Source of the DNA: BOG-931 sp963761525
GTDB lineage: Bacteria > Pseudomonadota > Alphaproteobacteria > Rhizobiales > Xanthobacteraceae
NCBI GenBank assembly: GCA_963761525.1
Contig: CAVXHG010000006.1
Location: 62,001-126,000, forward strand
Length of the DNA: 64,000 bases
Direction: 5' to 3'
Under the pieces are notes generated by a model. The model had not been told where the DNA came from. It saw nothing but the letters and a program-made list of their open reading frames with translations, and ran no database searches. Every line of letters begins with the position of its first letter. The stretch's first letter is position 1. Position numbers and translations under genes: made by a program. Of this stretch, positions 28,202 to 37,677 are shown piece after piece.

Positions 28202-28888
28202 TTAGTCGTTGAATACCGCCACCGCGCGAACCGGCGAGCCAGTGCCTTCACGCCATTTCAATGGCAGGCAGATGAATTGAAATTCGCCTTTGCCGAGCAA
28301 GCTTTCCAAATTGCACAGGCTTTCGAGATGGGTGATGTCGAGTTCAAGGCAGGCCTTGTGTACCAGCGTGTTCACTTTGCCTTCAGGCCCCGGCCGCATC
28401 GAGTCGATGCCGAAATGCACGACGCCCTGCTTGGCAAGCCATTCGGTGGCCTCCACGTTCACGCCCGGATTGTCGGTCGCGTAGGCCGGCGTCGGAAAAG
28501 TGCGGTCGTGATGGCCGGTGCACAGCAGCACCGTACCTTTTTTCGGGATCGGCACACCGGCCTTCTTCACCGCCGCCTCGAGATCAGCCGCGGTTATCTC
28601 GGCACCCGGCTTGATGTGGCGCAGGTCGATGCAGATACCCTGCACGATGCAATTTTCCAACGGGTACTCATTGATTGGGACGCCGCTTTTGCCGAAATGG
28701 CGCGGCGCGTCGATATGCGTGCCGCCGTGATCGGGCATGGAGAAGAACATCACGCTATTGCCGTGTACGCCGCCGCTTTCGGCGCGCGCCTCGTCATGGG
28801 TCTTCCAGATGCCGTGGATGATCGGCGGTTGGCCAGGATAGGATGGGGTGCGGTGATAAAGCTCCCGGCTAAGATCGACGATACGCAT
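28202..28888 (-). CDS. Cyclase family protein (kynurenine formamidase-like)
   Basis: A 228-residue protein. The ATG at 28888 is chosen for its AGGGAGGA site and because it starts at the conserved MRIVDLSRELYHRTPSYPG. The metal motif HGGTHIDAPRHF is a perfect HxGTHxDxPxHF. GHHDRTF and HFGIDSMRPGPEGKVN are further family blocks. These metal hydrolases open N-formyl amides, lactones or isatin-like rings. Downstream on the same strand is the ThDP enzyme (about 170-base gap); upstream and divergent is a MetE-C-like gene with 86 bases between starts. The three are probably one functional group. Confidence 0.9.
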   Translation of the reverse strand: MRIVDLSRELYHRTPSYPGQPPIIHGIWKTHDEARAESGGVHGNSVMFFSMPDHGGTHIDAPRHFGKSGVPINEYPLENCIVQGICIDLRHIKPGAEITAADLEAAVKKAGVPIPKKGTVLLCTGHHDRTFPTPAYATDNPGVNVEATEWLAKQGVVHFGIDSMRPGPEGKVNTLVHKACLELDITHLESLCNLESLLGKGEFQFICLPLKWREGTGSPVRAVAVFND

Positions 28889-28974
28889 GGCAATTTTCCT
28901 CCCTTGCCGGACTGAGTTTGGGCGCACACTATCGCCAGCCAAAGATAACGACAACGCTTTGTAGGGAAGGCCCC

Positions 28975-30150
28975 ATGAAAACCTCAACCGATCGCATTTT
29001 GACCACCCATACCGGCAGCTTGCCGCGGCCGAAGCCGCTGATCGACCTGATCCTGCGCCGCGAGAAGGGCGACGCTATCGACCCGAAGGCGTTTGAAGCG
29101 GAAGTGGTCAAAGCGACCGATGGCATCGTGGCGCAGCAGGTGGCGGCTGGCATCGACGTGGTCAGTGACGGCGAGATGAGCAAGCCGTCGTATACAACCT
29201 ACATCCGTCATCGAGTTACCGGCATCGAGCATGACCCGCGCGCCGCCGAGAAAGGCGTCGACATCATGATTGGCCGCGATGCGCTTGCGCATCCGGATTA
29301 CAGCCGCGCGCGCCATACCTTCTCCGCCGTGTCATTTCCCGGCTGTGTCGGCGAGTTGCGCTACAAGGATCGATCGGCACTGGACCAAGACCTCGCACGC
29401 CTCAAAGCAGCCGCAGCGAAATCGAATCCTACTGAAGTCTTCATGACGGCGCCGTCGCCCGGAATTTTGACTCGCTTCATCATCAACCTGCATTACCCGA
29501 CCGAAGAAGCCTACGTCGATGCGCTGGCCGAAGTCCTGAAAGTCGAATACCGCGCCATCGTGGAAGCCGGCTTTTTACTGCAGATCGATTGCCCCGATCT
29601 TGGCTCCTGCCGCAACAATCAGTATCGCAACCTGACCGATGACGAATTCCGCAACAAAATCGCCGAGCGAAACATCGCCGCCCTGAACGGCGCGATCGAA
29701 GGACTGCCGGCCGATCGTATTCGCCTGCACATATGCTGGGGCAATTACGAAGGCCCGCACACCCACGATCTGCCGGTCACAAAGATCATCGACATTGCAT
29801 TCAAGGCGCGGGTGCAGGCGTTCAGCATCGAGGGGGCCAACCCCCGTCACGATCACGAATGGGAAGACCTCAAGGAGATAAAAATCCCGGACGACAGAAT
29901 TCTCATTCCCGGGGTGATCAATTCGACGACGAATTTCGTCGAGCATCCGCGGCTGGTGGCGCAGCGCATCGGCCGTTATGCGCAGGTGGTCGATCGCGAG
30001 CGTCTGATCGCCGGCGTCGATTGCGGCTTCGGCACCGCGGTACGGACCGAGCCGCTGGTTTTCGACAGCATCGTATGGGCAAAGCTACGCGCGCTCAGTG
30101 AAGGCGCCGCGATCGCCAGCAAAAATCTTTGGGGCGCTAAGGCGGCCTAG
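28975..30150 (+). CDS. Cobalamin-independent methionine synthase-like protein (MetE C-domain type)
   Basis: A 391-residue protein holding only the catalytic C-terminal half of MetE. The N-terminal TTHTGSLPRP is the family entry motif. Zinc ligands appear as H-x-C in LHICWGNYEGPH, a Glu further on (AFSIEGANPRHDHEWED region) and Cys in VDCGFGTAVR. Full MetE is about 750 residues, so this is a stand-alone methyl or alkyl transfer enzyme, not the housekeeping methionine synthase. Such forms act in C1, epoxide or methylated-aromatic metabolism in some bacteria. The start at 28975 follows TAGGGAAGGCCCC. Divergent from the cyclase gene. Substrate unknown. Confidence 0.85.
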   Translation: MKTSTDRILTTHTGSLPRPKPLIDLILRREKGDAIDPKAFEAEVVKATDGIVAQQVAAGIDVVSDGEMSKPSYTTYIRHRVTGIEHDPRAAEKGVDIMIGRDALAHPDYSRARHTFSAVSFPGCVGELRYKDRSALDQDLARLKAAAAKSNPTEVFMTAPSPGILTRFIINLHYPTEEAYVDALAEVLKVEYRAIVEAGFLLQIDCPDLGSCRNNQYRNLTDDEFRNKIAERNIAALNGAIEGLPADRIRLHICWGNYEGPHTHDLPVTKIIDIAFKARVQAFSIEGANPRHDHEWEDLKEIKIPDDRILIPGVINSTTNFVEHPRLVAQRIGRYAQVVDRERLIAGVDCGFGTAVRTEPLVFDSIVWAKLRALSEGAAIASKNLWGAKAA

Positions 30151-30268
30151 CTGGCACCGCCTTCGAGTTACCCGCCGCGATTCTGAAAAGGCCGGATTCA
30201 TGGCCTAAATCTTGAATGCCCGAGGTTCATGGTTCGCTCGCGATGAGCGACCAAGATCGAGGGTGGCT

Positions 30269-32221
30269 GTGCCTTCCAGCGTTCTCATCGCTTCCAACAA
30301 GCCACCGGCCTCGCCCGCACCTGCGGCACAGCCCGGCTCTGCCCGCGGCGGCCATCATGCAGGCAACCCATGGTTTCTGATGCTGACCGCGCTTGGCGTC
30401 GTCTATGGCGATATCGGGACTAGCCCGCTTTATGCCTTCCAGGTCGCTCTCACCAATATCGGCCATCCAGTACCGACGCGATCCGACGTTTTCGGTATCG
30501 TGTCACTCATCCTTTGGGCACTTATGCTCATGGTATCGCTGAAATATGTCGTTCTGGTTTTGCGCGCCGACAACGAGGGTGAGGGCGGCATTCTGGCATT
30601 GCTGTCGTTGGTCGGGGGCCAGCGAATTGCGGATGGCGCCACTCTCCCGATGCTCGTGCTCCTTGGCATTATCGGCGCCGCCCTGCTCTACGGCGACGGT
30701 GTCATCACGCCGGCAATCTCAGTGCTGTCCGCTATGGAGGGACTAAAGCTGGCGGCGCCCTCCTTCGATCCCATCGTCGTCCCCGTGACAATGCTGATCC
30801 TGATCGGTCTGTTTCTGATTCAAAGACGCGGCACGGAAACCATCGGGCGACTATTCGGGCCCATGATGGTGCTCTGGTTCGCCGTCATCGGCTTGCTTGG
30901 CGCAATGAATATTTGGACCGCTCCGGAAATTATCTGGGCGCTCAATCCGGCGTGGGCCGCTCGCTTTCTTGCTGCAGATCCGATCATCTCTTTTGCGGTG
31001 ATTGGCGCTGTTTTCCTGGCGCTCACTGGCGGCGAAGCGCTGTATGCCGATATGGGTCACGTCGGTTCGGCAGCGATCCGCCGCGCCTGGTTCGGGCTGG
31101 TTCTGCCGGCCCTGTTGCTCAATTATTTCGGCCAGGGTGCACGTGTTCTTTCCGATCCGTCGTCGGCCGACAATCCATTTTATAAACTAGCTCCGGATTG
31201 GGCACTGATCCCTATGGTCGGCCTCGCCGCAGCGGCGACAATCATTGCTTCGCAATCATTGATCTCCGGCGTCTTCTCGCTCACACGCCAAGCCATGTTG
31301 ATGGGCCTATGTCCGCGGGCAAAGATCGTAACCACATCGGGCGATGAGGAGGGGCAGATCTACATTCCTGCCGCCAACTGGCTGTTGATGGCGGGCACAC
31401 TGCTCACGGTCGCCCTTTTCAAAACATCCGACAGCCTTGCCGCTGCGTACGGCATTGCAGTGTCTGGTACGATGTTGGCAACAACACTCCTTCTCTATCG
31501 AGTCGCAGTGACATTGTGGGCATGGCCACAAGCCGTGGCAATTCCAATCATCGCTGTGTTTACAGCAATCGACACGACTTTCCTTGTCTCCAATTCGATG
31601 AAGATTGTAGCCGGTGGGTGGTTTCCGCTCGTCGTCGGCGCCACGATAGCTGTTCTGATGCTGACGTGGCGTAGAGGTTCGTCATTGCTACGACAGCGCT
31701 TGCGCGACATGTCGATACCGCTGAAGGACTTCCTTGATTATGCTGACAAAGCCGTAATCGGCCGGGCGCCGGGTGTCGGCGTCTGGCTCACAAAGGTAGA
31801 TCACGGCGTCTCACCAATGCTGCTGCGACATGTTGAACATAATCGCGTCCTGCATGAGACGGTGGTCTTGTTGAGTTTTGTGGCCGAACATCGGCCGCGT
31901 GTTCCATTCGATAAGCGACACACGGTCGTGAGACTGGGCCGAGGCTTCTATCAAATCCAGAGTCGGCTTGGGTTCATGCAAACGCCGGACATTCCACTGA
32001 CCATGTCAAACTGCAGGATGCTTGGTTTTGACGTCGATATCGAGAGCAAGAATTATTATCTGGCTCACGAGTTTGTGGTCCGTCATCCGAAAAACTCGGC
32101 AATGGGACCTGTATCGTTTGCAATTTTTTCGTTTCTGACCCGTATCGCAAGCCGCGCGCCTGACTTCTTTAAAATCCCGCAAGATGCACTTATCGAAGTC
32201 GGATTTCGCGTGGAAATCTGA
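30269..32221 (+). CDS. kup: Low-affinity potassium transporter Kup
   Basis: A 650-residue inner-membrane K+/H+ symporter. I choose the GTG at 30269 with GAGGGTGG before it; a TTG at 30212 is the longer alternative. The hallmark GDIGTSPLYAF (47-57) is in the first helix, and 12 hydrophobic helices extend to about residue 465, including ALTGGEALYADMGH. The C-terminal cytoplasmic part (RVPFDKRHTVVRLGRGFYQI...) is normal in length. Stands alone. Confidence 0.95.
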   Translation: MPSSVLIASNKPPASPAPAAQPGSARGGHHAGNPWFLMLTALGVVYGDIGTSPLYAFQVALTNIGHPVPTRSDVFGIVSLILWALMLMVSLKYVVLVLRADNEGEGGILALLSLVGGQRIADGATLPMLVLLGIIGAALLYGDGVITPAISVLSAMEGLKLAAPSFDPIVVPVTMLILIGLFLIQRRGTETIGRLFGPMMVLWFAVIGLLGAMNIWTAPEIIWALNPAWAARFLAADPIISFAVIGAVFLALTGGEALYADMGHVGSAAIRRAWFGLVLPALLLNYFGQGARVLSDPSSADNPFYKLAPDWALIPMVGLAAAATIIASQSLISGVFSLTRQAMLMGLCPRAKIVTTSGDEEGQIYIPAANWLLMAGTLLTVALFKTSDSLAAAYGIAVSGTMLATTLLLYRVAVTLWAWPQAVAIPIIAVFTAIDTTFLVSNSMKIVAGGWFPLVVGATIAVLMLTWRRGSSLLRQRLRDMSIPLKDFLDYADKAVIGRAPGVGVWLTKVDHGVSPMLLRHVEHNRVLHETVVLLSFVAEHRPRVPFDKRHTVVRLGRGFYQIQSRLGFMQTPDIPLTMSNCRMLGFDVDIESKNYYLAHEFVVRHPKNSAMGPVSFAIFSFLTRIASRAPDFFKIPQDALIEVGFRVEI

Positions 32222-32250
32222 CCTCGGGAACCATTCTGACGCGTCTTTGC

Positions 32251-33424
32251 CTAGCCTTCGCCGATCTCGCGGAGAATTTCGGCGGTGTGTTCGCCGAGCC
32301 GCGGCGCCGGAAGCTCCGACGCCATCGGCGCGCCATCAAGCACGATCGGCGTACGGATGCCGGGGCTGGTGCCACCCTTGGCAGCGGGGTTTTTCAGATC
32401 AAGCTTCATGCCGCGGTGAATAACCTGCGGATCGGAGAACACCTGTTGCAGATCGTTGATCGGACCTGCAGGAATACCTGCGGCCTCAAGCTTGTTCAGA
32501 ATCTCTTCGCGCTTCAAGCGTGAGGTCAACGCGCAGAGCTTGCCGACCAGTTCGGCGCGATGCGCAAGCCGCCCCTTATTGTCCTTGTAGGCCGGAACTG
32601 CTGCGAGCTCCGGATCGCCGAGAATGCCGCACAATTTGAAGAATTGCGGCGTCGTTACCCGTCGCGATGATGACACGCCCGTCGGCCACCGGAAATTCCT
32701 GATACGGCACCAAATTCGGATGGGCGTTGCCGATGCGGACGGGAATTTGGCCGGAAACGAGATAGTTCAGCGACTGGAACGCAAGCGTGCCGACCGTGGA
32801 ATCGACCAGGGCGCAGTCGACGTAACCGCCCTTCCCGGTTTTCTCCCGCCGCGCCACCGCCGCAAGAATGCCGACCGTCGAATAGACGCCGGAGAATACG
32901 TCCGCGACCGGTACGCCGACCCGCATCGGCGGGCCGTCCGGCGCGCCAGTCATGCCCATGATGCCGCCGATCCCTTGCGCCATCAGATCGTATCCGGCCC
33001 GTGATGCCGAGGGACCGGTCTGGCCGAAGCCGGTTACCGAACAATAGATCAGGCGGGGAAATTCGGTCGCCAGGCTTTCGTAATCGAGGCCGAATTTCTT
33101 CAAGCCGCCGACCTTGAAATTTTCGATCAGGACATCGGACTGCGCCACCAGCTTTTTAACGATGCGCCGGCCCTCAGGCGTGGTAAAATCCGCCTCGATG
33201 GAGCGCTTGCCGCGGTTCGCGCAGTGAAAATACGCTGCGCTGAGATTGCCGCCGTCGGCAGCAGGCACGAAGGGCGGTCCCCAGGCGCGGGTGTCGTCGC
33301 CAGTCCCGGTCCGCTCGACTTTGATCACATCCGCGCCGAGATCGGCCAGAAGCTGACCGGCCCATGGACCAGCCAAAATCCGGGCGAGCTCCAGCACACG
33401 CAACCCAGCTAACGGACCCGGCAT
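32251..33424 (-). pseudogene. CaiB/BaiF family CoA-transferase, single-base frameshift
   Basis: A class III CoA-transferase that moves CoA between carboxylic acids. From the ATG at 33424 (GGGGAG site) the family start is intact: GLRVLELARILAGPWAGQLL and LADLGADVIKVER. The nucleophilic Asp lies in the GGIMGMTGAPDGPP / GVPVADVFSGVYS area. The frame breaks after VIIATGND. With one base removed at 32648-32649 the chain runs on as AQFFKLCGILGDPELAAVPA to the stop at 32251, about 390 residues in all. Next to malonyl-CoA decarboxylase (divergent), which suggests activation of a dicarboxylic acid. Assembly error suspected. Confidence 0.88.
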
Positions 33425-33574
33425 CAAAAACTCCCCAGAAATTGCGGCTACCGGCCGCTTGGGCCCGTTAACTGACCCAGCAGCGCGCATTTGTCTACAG
33501 GTCCGCGCGTTGGCCGCTTGTCATTACCATCGGCTATCATTAGCTAAATCCAGCCGGATGTACGGGCCCCAGCG

Positions 33575-34936
33575 GTGAATACGTCGTTTTTCAGCGAGAT
33601 GTTACAAACGATTGCCGATCGCGGGCGTGCGCTGATTTCGCGCGAGCGCCGCGAACCGGCACAAGAGCAATTTGTTGGACTGGTCGAACTGTGCGAGGCG
33701 GTCCTGTCGGGCCGTGGCGAAGCATCCGGCGTGGCTTTGGCGCGGGAAATCCTGGCGCGTTACGCCGACCTTACCATCGGCCCCCGGATCGCCTTTTTCG
33801 AGACACTGGCGAAGACTTTTGGCCCCGACAATACCCGGATAGAAACCGCCATCGCGGCATGGCGCCAGTCACCGTCCGACGAAACCGCCTCCGAATTACA
33901 TCATGCCAGTGAGCCGCGCCGGCTCGAATTGTTCCGCAGGCTCAATCTTGCCCCGGGAGGCACCGCGGCATTAGTGCGAATGCGCGAGCAACTGCTCGAC
34001 GCAATGGATCATCGCGACGATCTTGGCGTCATCGACAGCGATTTCGTCCATCTATTTACGTCGTGGTTCAACCGCGGCTTCCTCGTGCTCCGTCGCATCG
34101 ACTGGTCAACGCCAGCCATCGTGCTGGAAAAGATCATCCGCTATGAAGCCGTGCACGAAATCGCGGATTGGGACGACCTGCGCCGCCGTATCGACCCACC
34201 AGACCGGCGTTGTTACGCCTTTTTCCATCCGGCCCTGATCGACGAGCCGCTGATCTTCGTCGAAATCGCGCTGTTGCGCGAGATACCTGGGGCGATCGCG
34301 CCAATCTTGTCGGACAAGCGCGATCCTGTCGCCCCTGAGCGGGCGACGACGGCGGTGTTCTATTCAATCACCAATTGCCAGCGCGGCCTTGCCGGCGTCA
34401 GCTTCGGCCACTTCCTGATCAAACAAGTAGTCGAAGAGCTTTCCCGCGAACTCAGCCGGGTTTCAACTTTTGTCACCCTGTCGCCGGCGCCGAATTTCGC
34501 GGCGTGGCTTCGGCGCGAGCGGACCAACACCGCGTCAATCGCGATCGACGAGGAAGATCGCGAGGCACTCACCGCGCTCGACCGACCGGATTGGTGGCGC
34601 GACGGCGCGACGGCGGAGAAAATTCGCGAACCGATGCTTCGCGCTGCGGCGTGGTATTACGTGCGCGGTCGTAACCGCCGCGGCTTGCCGCTCGATGCAG
34701 TCGCACGGTTCCATCTCGGGAATGGCGCGCGGCTGGAGCGGCTCGATTGGCTCGGCGACACCTCGGAGCGCGCTTTGCAGCAGTCTTTCGGCCTGATGGT
34801 GAATTACCTCTACGATCTCGATTACATCGAGAAGAACCACGAGGCCTATGCGCAGCAGCGTGCGGTGGTCGCCGCGAACGCGGTGACGCGGATGGTTTCA
34901 TCTCCGGTGCGTGAAGTAGTGCCGGTTTCTGGCTGA
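33575..34936 (+). CDS. Malonyl-CoA decarboxylase
   Basis: A 453-residue cytoplasmic enzyme converting malonyl-CoA to acetyl-CoA and CO2. The N-terminal helical bundle (about 1-170) is followed by the acetyltransferase-like catalytic domain. FVHLFTSWFNRGFLVLRRID, CYAFFHPALIDEPLIFVEIA, FYSITNCQRGLAGVSFGHFL and the late RFHLGNGARLERLDWLGD carry the conserved catalytic residues (Ser in the SITN block and His in the HLGNGA block, by family knowledge). The start is the GTG at 33575. Downstream by 7 bases is a VOC protein; the CoA-transferase gene is divergent. The set could support malonate or malonyl-CoA turnover. Confidence 0.93.
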   Translation: MNTSFFSEMLQTIADRGRALISRERREPAQEQFVGLVELCEAVLSGRGEASGVALAREILARYADLTIGPRIAFFETLAKTFGPDNTRIETAIAAWRQSPSDETASELHHASEPRRLELFRRLNLAPGGTAALVRMREQLLDAMDHRDDLGVIDSDFVHLFTSWFNRGFLVLRRIDWSTPAIVLEKIIRYEAVHEIADWDDLRRRIDPPDRRCYAFFHPALIDEPLIFVEIALLREIPGAIAPILSDKRDPVAPERATTAVFYSITNCQRGLAGVSFGHFLIKQVVEELSRELSRVSTFVTLSPAPNFAAWLRRERTNTASIAIDEEDREALTALDRPDWWRDGATAEKIREPMLRAAAWYYVRGRNRRGLPLDAVARFHLGNGARLERLDWLGDTSERALQQSFGLMVNYLYDLDYIEKNHEAYAQQRAVVAANAVTRMVSSPVREVVPVSG

Positions 34937-34943
34937 GGGCGCG

Positions 34944-35357
34944 ATGCCCAATCTGCTCGGTATTCTTGAAACCGTGCTGTACGTAGACGCTTTCGAGCGC
35001 GCCTGTCCGTTCTACGAACAGGTGCTCGAACTCAACAGCATTTATCGCGATCAACGGTTATGCGCCTACGATGTCGGATCGCGGGGCGTCTTGCTGCTTT
35101 TCCTGCGAGGTCATTCGTTGGAGACGGTTAAACTGCCCGGCGGCACGATCCCGCCGCACGACGGCCATGGTCCGGTGCACATCGCGTTTTCGATTGCGGC
35201 CGACGACCTCGCGAGCTGGGAAGCGCGGCTTTCCGAAGCCGGCGTCACGATCGAAGGCCGCACCAAGTGGCCCCGTGGCGGCGTCAGTGTTTATTTTCGC
35301 GATCCCGACGGCCATCTGCTCGAACTGGCGACGCCGGGCTTGTGGCCGGGTTATTGA
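34944..35357 (+). CDS. VOC/glyoxalase-fold protein
   Basis: A 137-residue protein with the paired beta-alpha-beta-beta-beta units of the VOC fold: LGILETVLYVDAFERACPFY at the start, HGPVHIAFSI in the middle and VYFRDPDGHLLELATPGLWP at the end. His and Glu metal-ligand positions (HIAFS, LLELA) are present. Seven bases after the malonyl-CoA decarboxylase gene, hence co-transcribed. The reaction (isomerase, dioxygenase or lyase) cannot be read. Confidence 0.85.
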   Translation: MPNLLGILETVLYVDAFERACPFYEQVLELNSIYRDQRLCAYDVGSRGVLLLFLRGHSLETVKLPGGTIPPHDGHGPVHIAFSIAADDLASWEARLSEAGVTIEGRTKWPRGGVSVYFRDPDGHLLELATPGLWPGY

Positions 35358-35388
35358 TACCGCTTCCCGAGAATGCGCAAACGCAGGA

Positions 35389-36081
35389 TCAGGACTTACC
35401 GTAAACCGGTACGACCGCGCCGCGAGTGACACGATTGTCGGGCGAGGCCAGAAAAGTAATTGTCGCCGCAACTTCCTCGACCTTGGGCCAGAGCGCAAAA
35501 TCGGCCTTCGGCATCGAGCTTCGGTTTGCTGCCGTGTCCATGATAGACGGTGCGACCGCGTTGACCCAGATGCCGTCTTTGGCAAGCTCTTCACTTAGAG
35601 CGACCGTCATTGCGGCGACCGCGGACTTGCTCGCGGCGTAGGCGACCATGTTAGCGCCGCTTCGCCACTCCAGCGCCGCTCGAGCAGCGACGTTCACGAT
35701 GCGGCCGCCTCCCGGCATCGCGCGGATGGCGGCGCGGCAGCACAACATACAGCTGATAAGATTCATGTCGATCTGCTGGCGGATGGTAGAGACCTCCGCT
35801 TCGCGCAATGCACCAAAGGCAAAGCCGCCAGCGATATGGATCGATGCCCAGAGCGGGCCGATCTGTCCGTAAAAGCCATCAACGGCAGCTTCGTCGGCAA
35901 GGTTGCCAACAATACTCAGCTTGACCGACTTGTGGTCACGCAGCCGAAACCGCTGCGCTTCGGCCTCGTGAAAGCAAGGCACGTGGCAGATGGCTCCGGC
36001 GTCGATCAACTTCTCGACAACGGCCGTACCCAGCGCACCCGCGCCGCCGGTCACAACGACATGCTGATTATTGAAATCCAT
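35389..36081 (-). CDS. Short-chain dehydrogenase/reductase lacking the catalytic Ser
   Basis: A 230-residue Rossmann-fold protein. The cofactor loop TGGAGALG and the catalytic YAASK are present. The Ser expected in the IVNVSS-type strand is replaced: the stretch reads IVNVAARAALEW. The loop to Tyr is also two residues longer than usual. It may be a weak or altered oxidoreductase, or use another residue. It ends with YGKS and has no signal. Convergent with the VOC gene and divergent from glpD (68 bases between starts). Confidence 0.85.
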   Translation of the reverse strand: MDFNNQHVVVTGGAGALGTAVVEKLIDAGAICHVPCFHEAEAQRFRLRDHKSVKLSIVGNLADEAAVDGFYGQIGPLWASIHIAGGFAFGALREAEVSTIRQQIDMNLISCMLCCRAAIRAMPGGGRIVNVAARAALEWRSGANMVAYAASKSAVAAMTVALSEELAKDGIWVNAVAPSIMDTAANRSSMPKADFALWPKVEEVAATITFLASPDNRVTRGAVVPVYGKS

Positions 36082-36149
36082 GCCCTATCATCGCCGATCC
36101 AGCGTGCGAAACAAGACGGTTGCGCTATGCTCCGCGCCGGGAGGAATCA

Positions 36150-37652
36150 GTGGCTGATTTCGATCTCGCCGTGATCGGCGGCGGTATCAATGGCACCGGG
36201 ATTGCACGCGACGCGGCAGGACGCGGATTGCGCGTGCTTCTCGTCGAGCAGAACGATCTCGCCTCCGCAACATCGTCGGCGTCGTCGAAGCTTATTCACG
36301 GCGGGCTGCGCTATCTGGAACACTACGAATTCGGCCTGGTGCGCTCGGCGCTGAATGAGCGTGAGATCCTGTTACGCGCCGCGCCACATTTGGTTCGCCC
36401 ATTGCGCTTCGTGCTTCCGGTCAATGCGGCGAGACGTTCGCCCACGCTCCTGCACCTCGGACTGCTACTCTACGATTGGCTGAGCTGGCGCAAGATCCTG
36501 CCGGGCTCGCGCGAGATCGATCTCATCACCGATCCCGCCGGCGAGCCTCTGCGTCCGGCTTTTCATCATGCTTTCGAATATTCCGATTGCTTTGCCGATG
36601 ACGCGCGACTGGTCGTGCTTAATGCCGTCGATGCCGCTGAGCGCGGCGCATCGATCCGTACACGGACGCGCTGCGTGCGGGCCGAGCGCGGCAACGAGTG
36701 GCGGCTGATACTCAACGCCCGCGGCCAACGCGAGGTGGTGACGGCGCGGGTTTTAGTCAATGCGGCCGGTGCCTGGGTGGAATCGATTAATGAAGCAATC
36801 TTTCGGCAAGAGCCGCCGCAGCGGTTTGCCGGACAACGAAAGCCACGGCTCCTGCTCGACAAAGGCACCCACATTGTGGTGCGACGGCTTTACGACCACG
36901 ATCGCGCTTACATTCTCCAGGCGCCCGATCGTCGGGTGGTTTTTACGATCCCCTTCCAAAATGACTTCACCCTGATCGGGACAACGGACGGAAGGTTCAA
37001 CGGTGACCCGGCCGCGGTTACACCATCCGCCGACGAAATCGACTATCTGTGCGGCGTCGTGAACGAATACTTTCGCAGGCCGATCAATGCGGCCGACGCG
37101 GTCTGGGCCTACGCCGGCGTACGTTCTCTCTACGACGACGGCAGGGGCAAAGCGCAGGATATCGGCCGGGAATACCAGCTCGTGCTCGACGAACGTCCGC
37201 GTGAAGCGCCGCTGCTCACCGTCTACGGCGGCAAAATCACCACTTACCGGCGGCTTGCCGAGGATGCACTTGTGAAACTCGCGCATTTCTTTCCGCGCAC
37301 CCGGCCGTGGACGGCACAAAGCGCACTTCCCGGCGGCGACTTTGTCTATGACGGTATCGAGACGCTAATCGCGCGCACGCTGCGCGGCTGGCCGTTCCTG
37401 GCCGACGATCACGCGCGGCGGCTCGTGCACGCCTACGGCACCCGCGTCGTAGACCTTCTCAAGGACATCGCCGGCGCCGCGGATCTCGGTATACGTTTCG
37501 GCGCCGATCTCACTGCCGCCGAGGTACGCTATCTGATGACAAAGGAATGGGCGCAGACCGCCGACGACGTGTTGTGGCGGCGCTCGAAGCTCGGCTTGCG
37601 CCTGACCGATGCACAACGCGTCACACTCGATCGCTTCATGGCGCAATCCTGA
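36150..37652 (+). CDS. glpD: Glycerol-3-phosphate dehydrogenase (FAD, aerobic)
   Basis: A 500-residue membrane-associated flavoenzyme that oxidises glycerol-3-phosphate to dihydroxyacetone phosphate and feeds electrons to quinone. The GTG at 36150 has GGGAGGAATCA before it and opens directly with ADFDLAVIGGGINGTGIARD, the FAD dinucleotide fold. SSASSKLIHGGLRYLEHYEF is the typical second block and VYGGKITTYRRLAE is conserved near the end. It follows the SDR gene divergently. A flavin-reductase-like gene follows 25 bases later. Confidence 0.95.
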   Translation: MADFDLAVIGGGINGTGIARDAAGRGLRVLLVEQNDLASATSSASSKLIHGGLRYLEHYEFGLVRSALNEREILLRAAPHLVRPLRFVLPVNAARRSPTLLHLGLLLYDWLSWRKILPGSREIDLITDPAGEPLRPAFHHAFEYSDCFADDARLVVLNAVDAAERGASIRTRTRCVRAERGNEWRLILNARGQREVVTARVLVNAAGAWVESINEAIFRQEPPQRFAGQRKPRLLLDKGTHIVVRRLYDHDRAYILQAPDRRVVFTIPFQNDFTLIGTTDGRFNGDPAAVTPSADEIDYLCGVVNEYFRRPINAADAVWAYAGVRSLYDDGRGKAQDIGREYQLVLDERPREAPLLTVYGGKITTYRRLAEDALVKLAHFFPRTRPWTAQSALPGGDFVYDGIETLIARTLRGWPFLADDHARRLVHAYGTRVVDLLKDIAGAADLGIRFGADLTAAEVRYLMTKEWAQTADDVLWRRSKLGLRLTDAQRVTLDRFMAQS

Positions 37653-37677
37653 TTTCGGCAGCGAAAAGGACAAAGTG

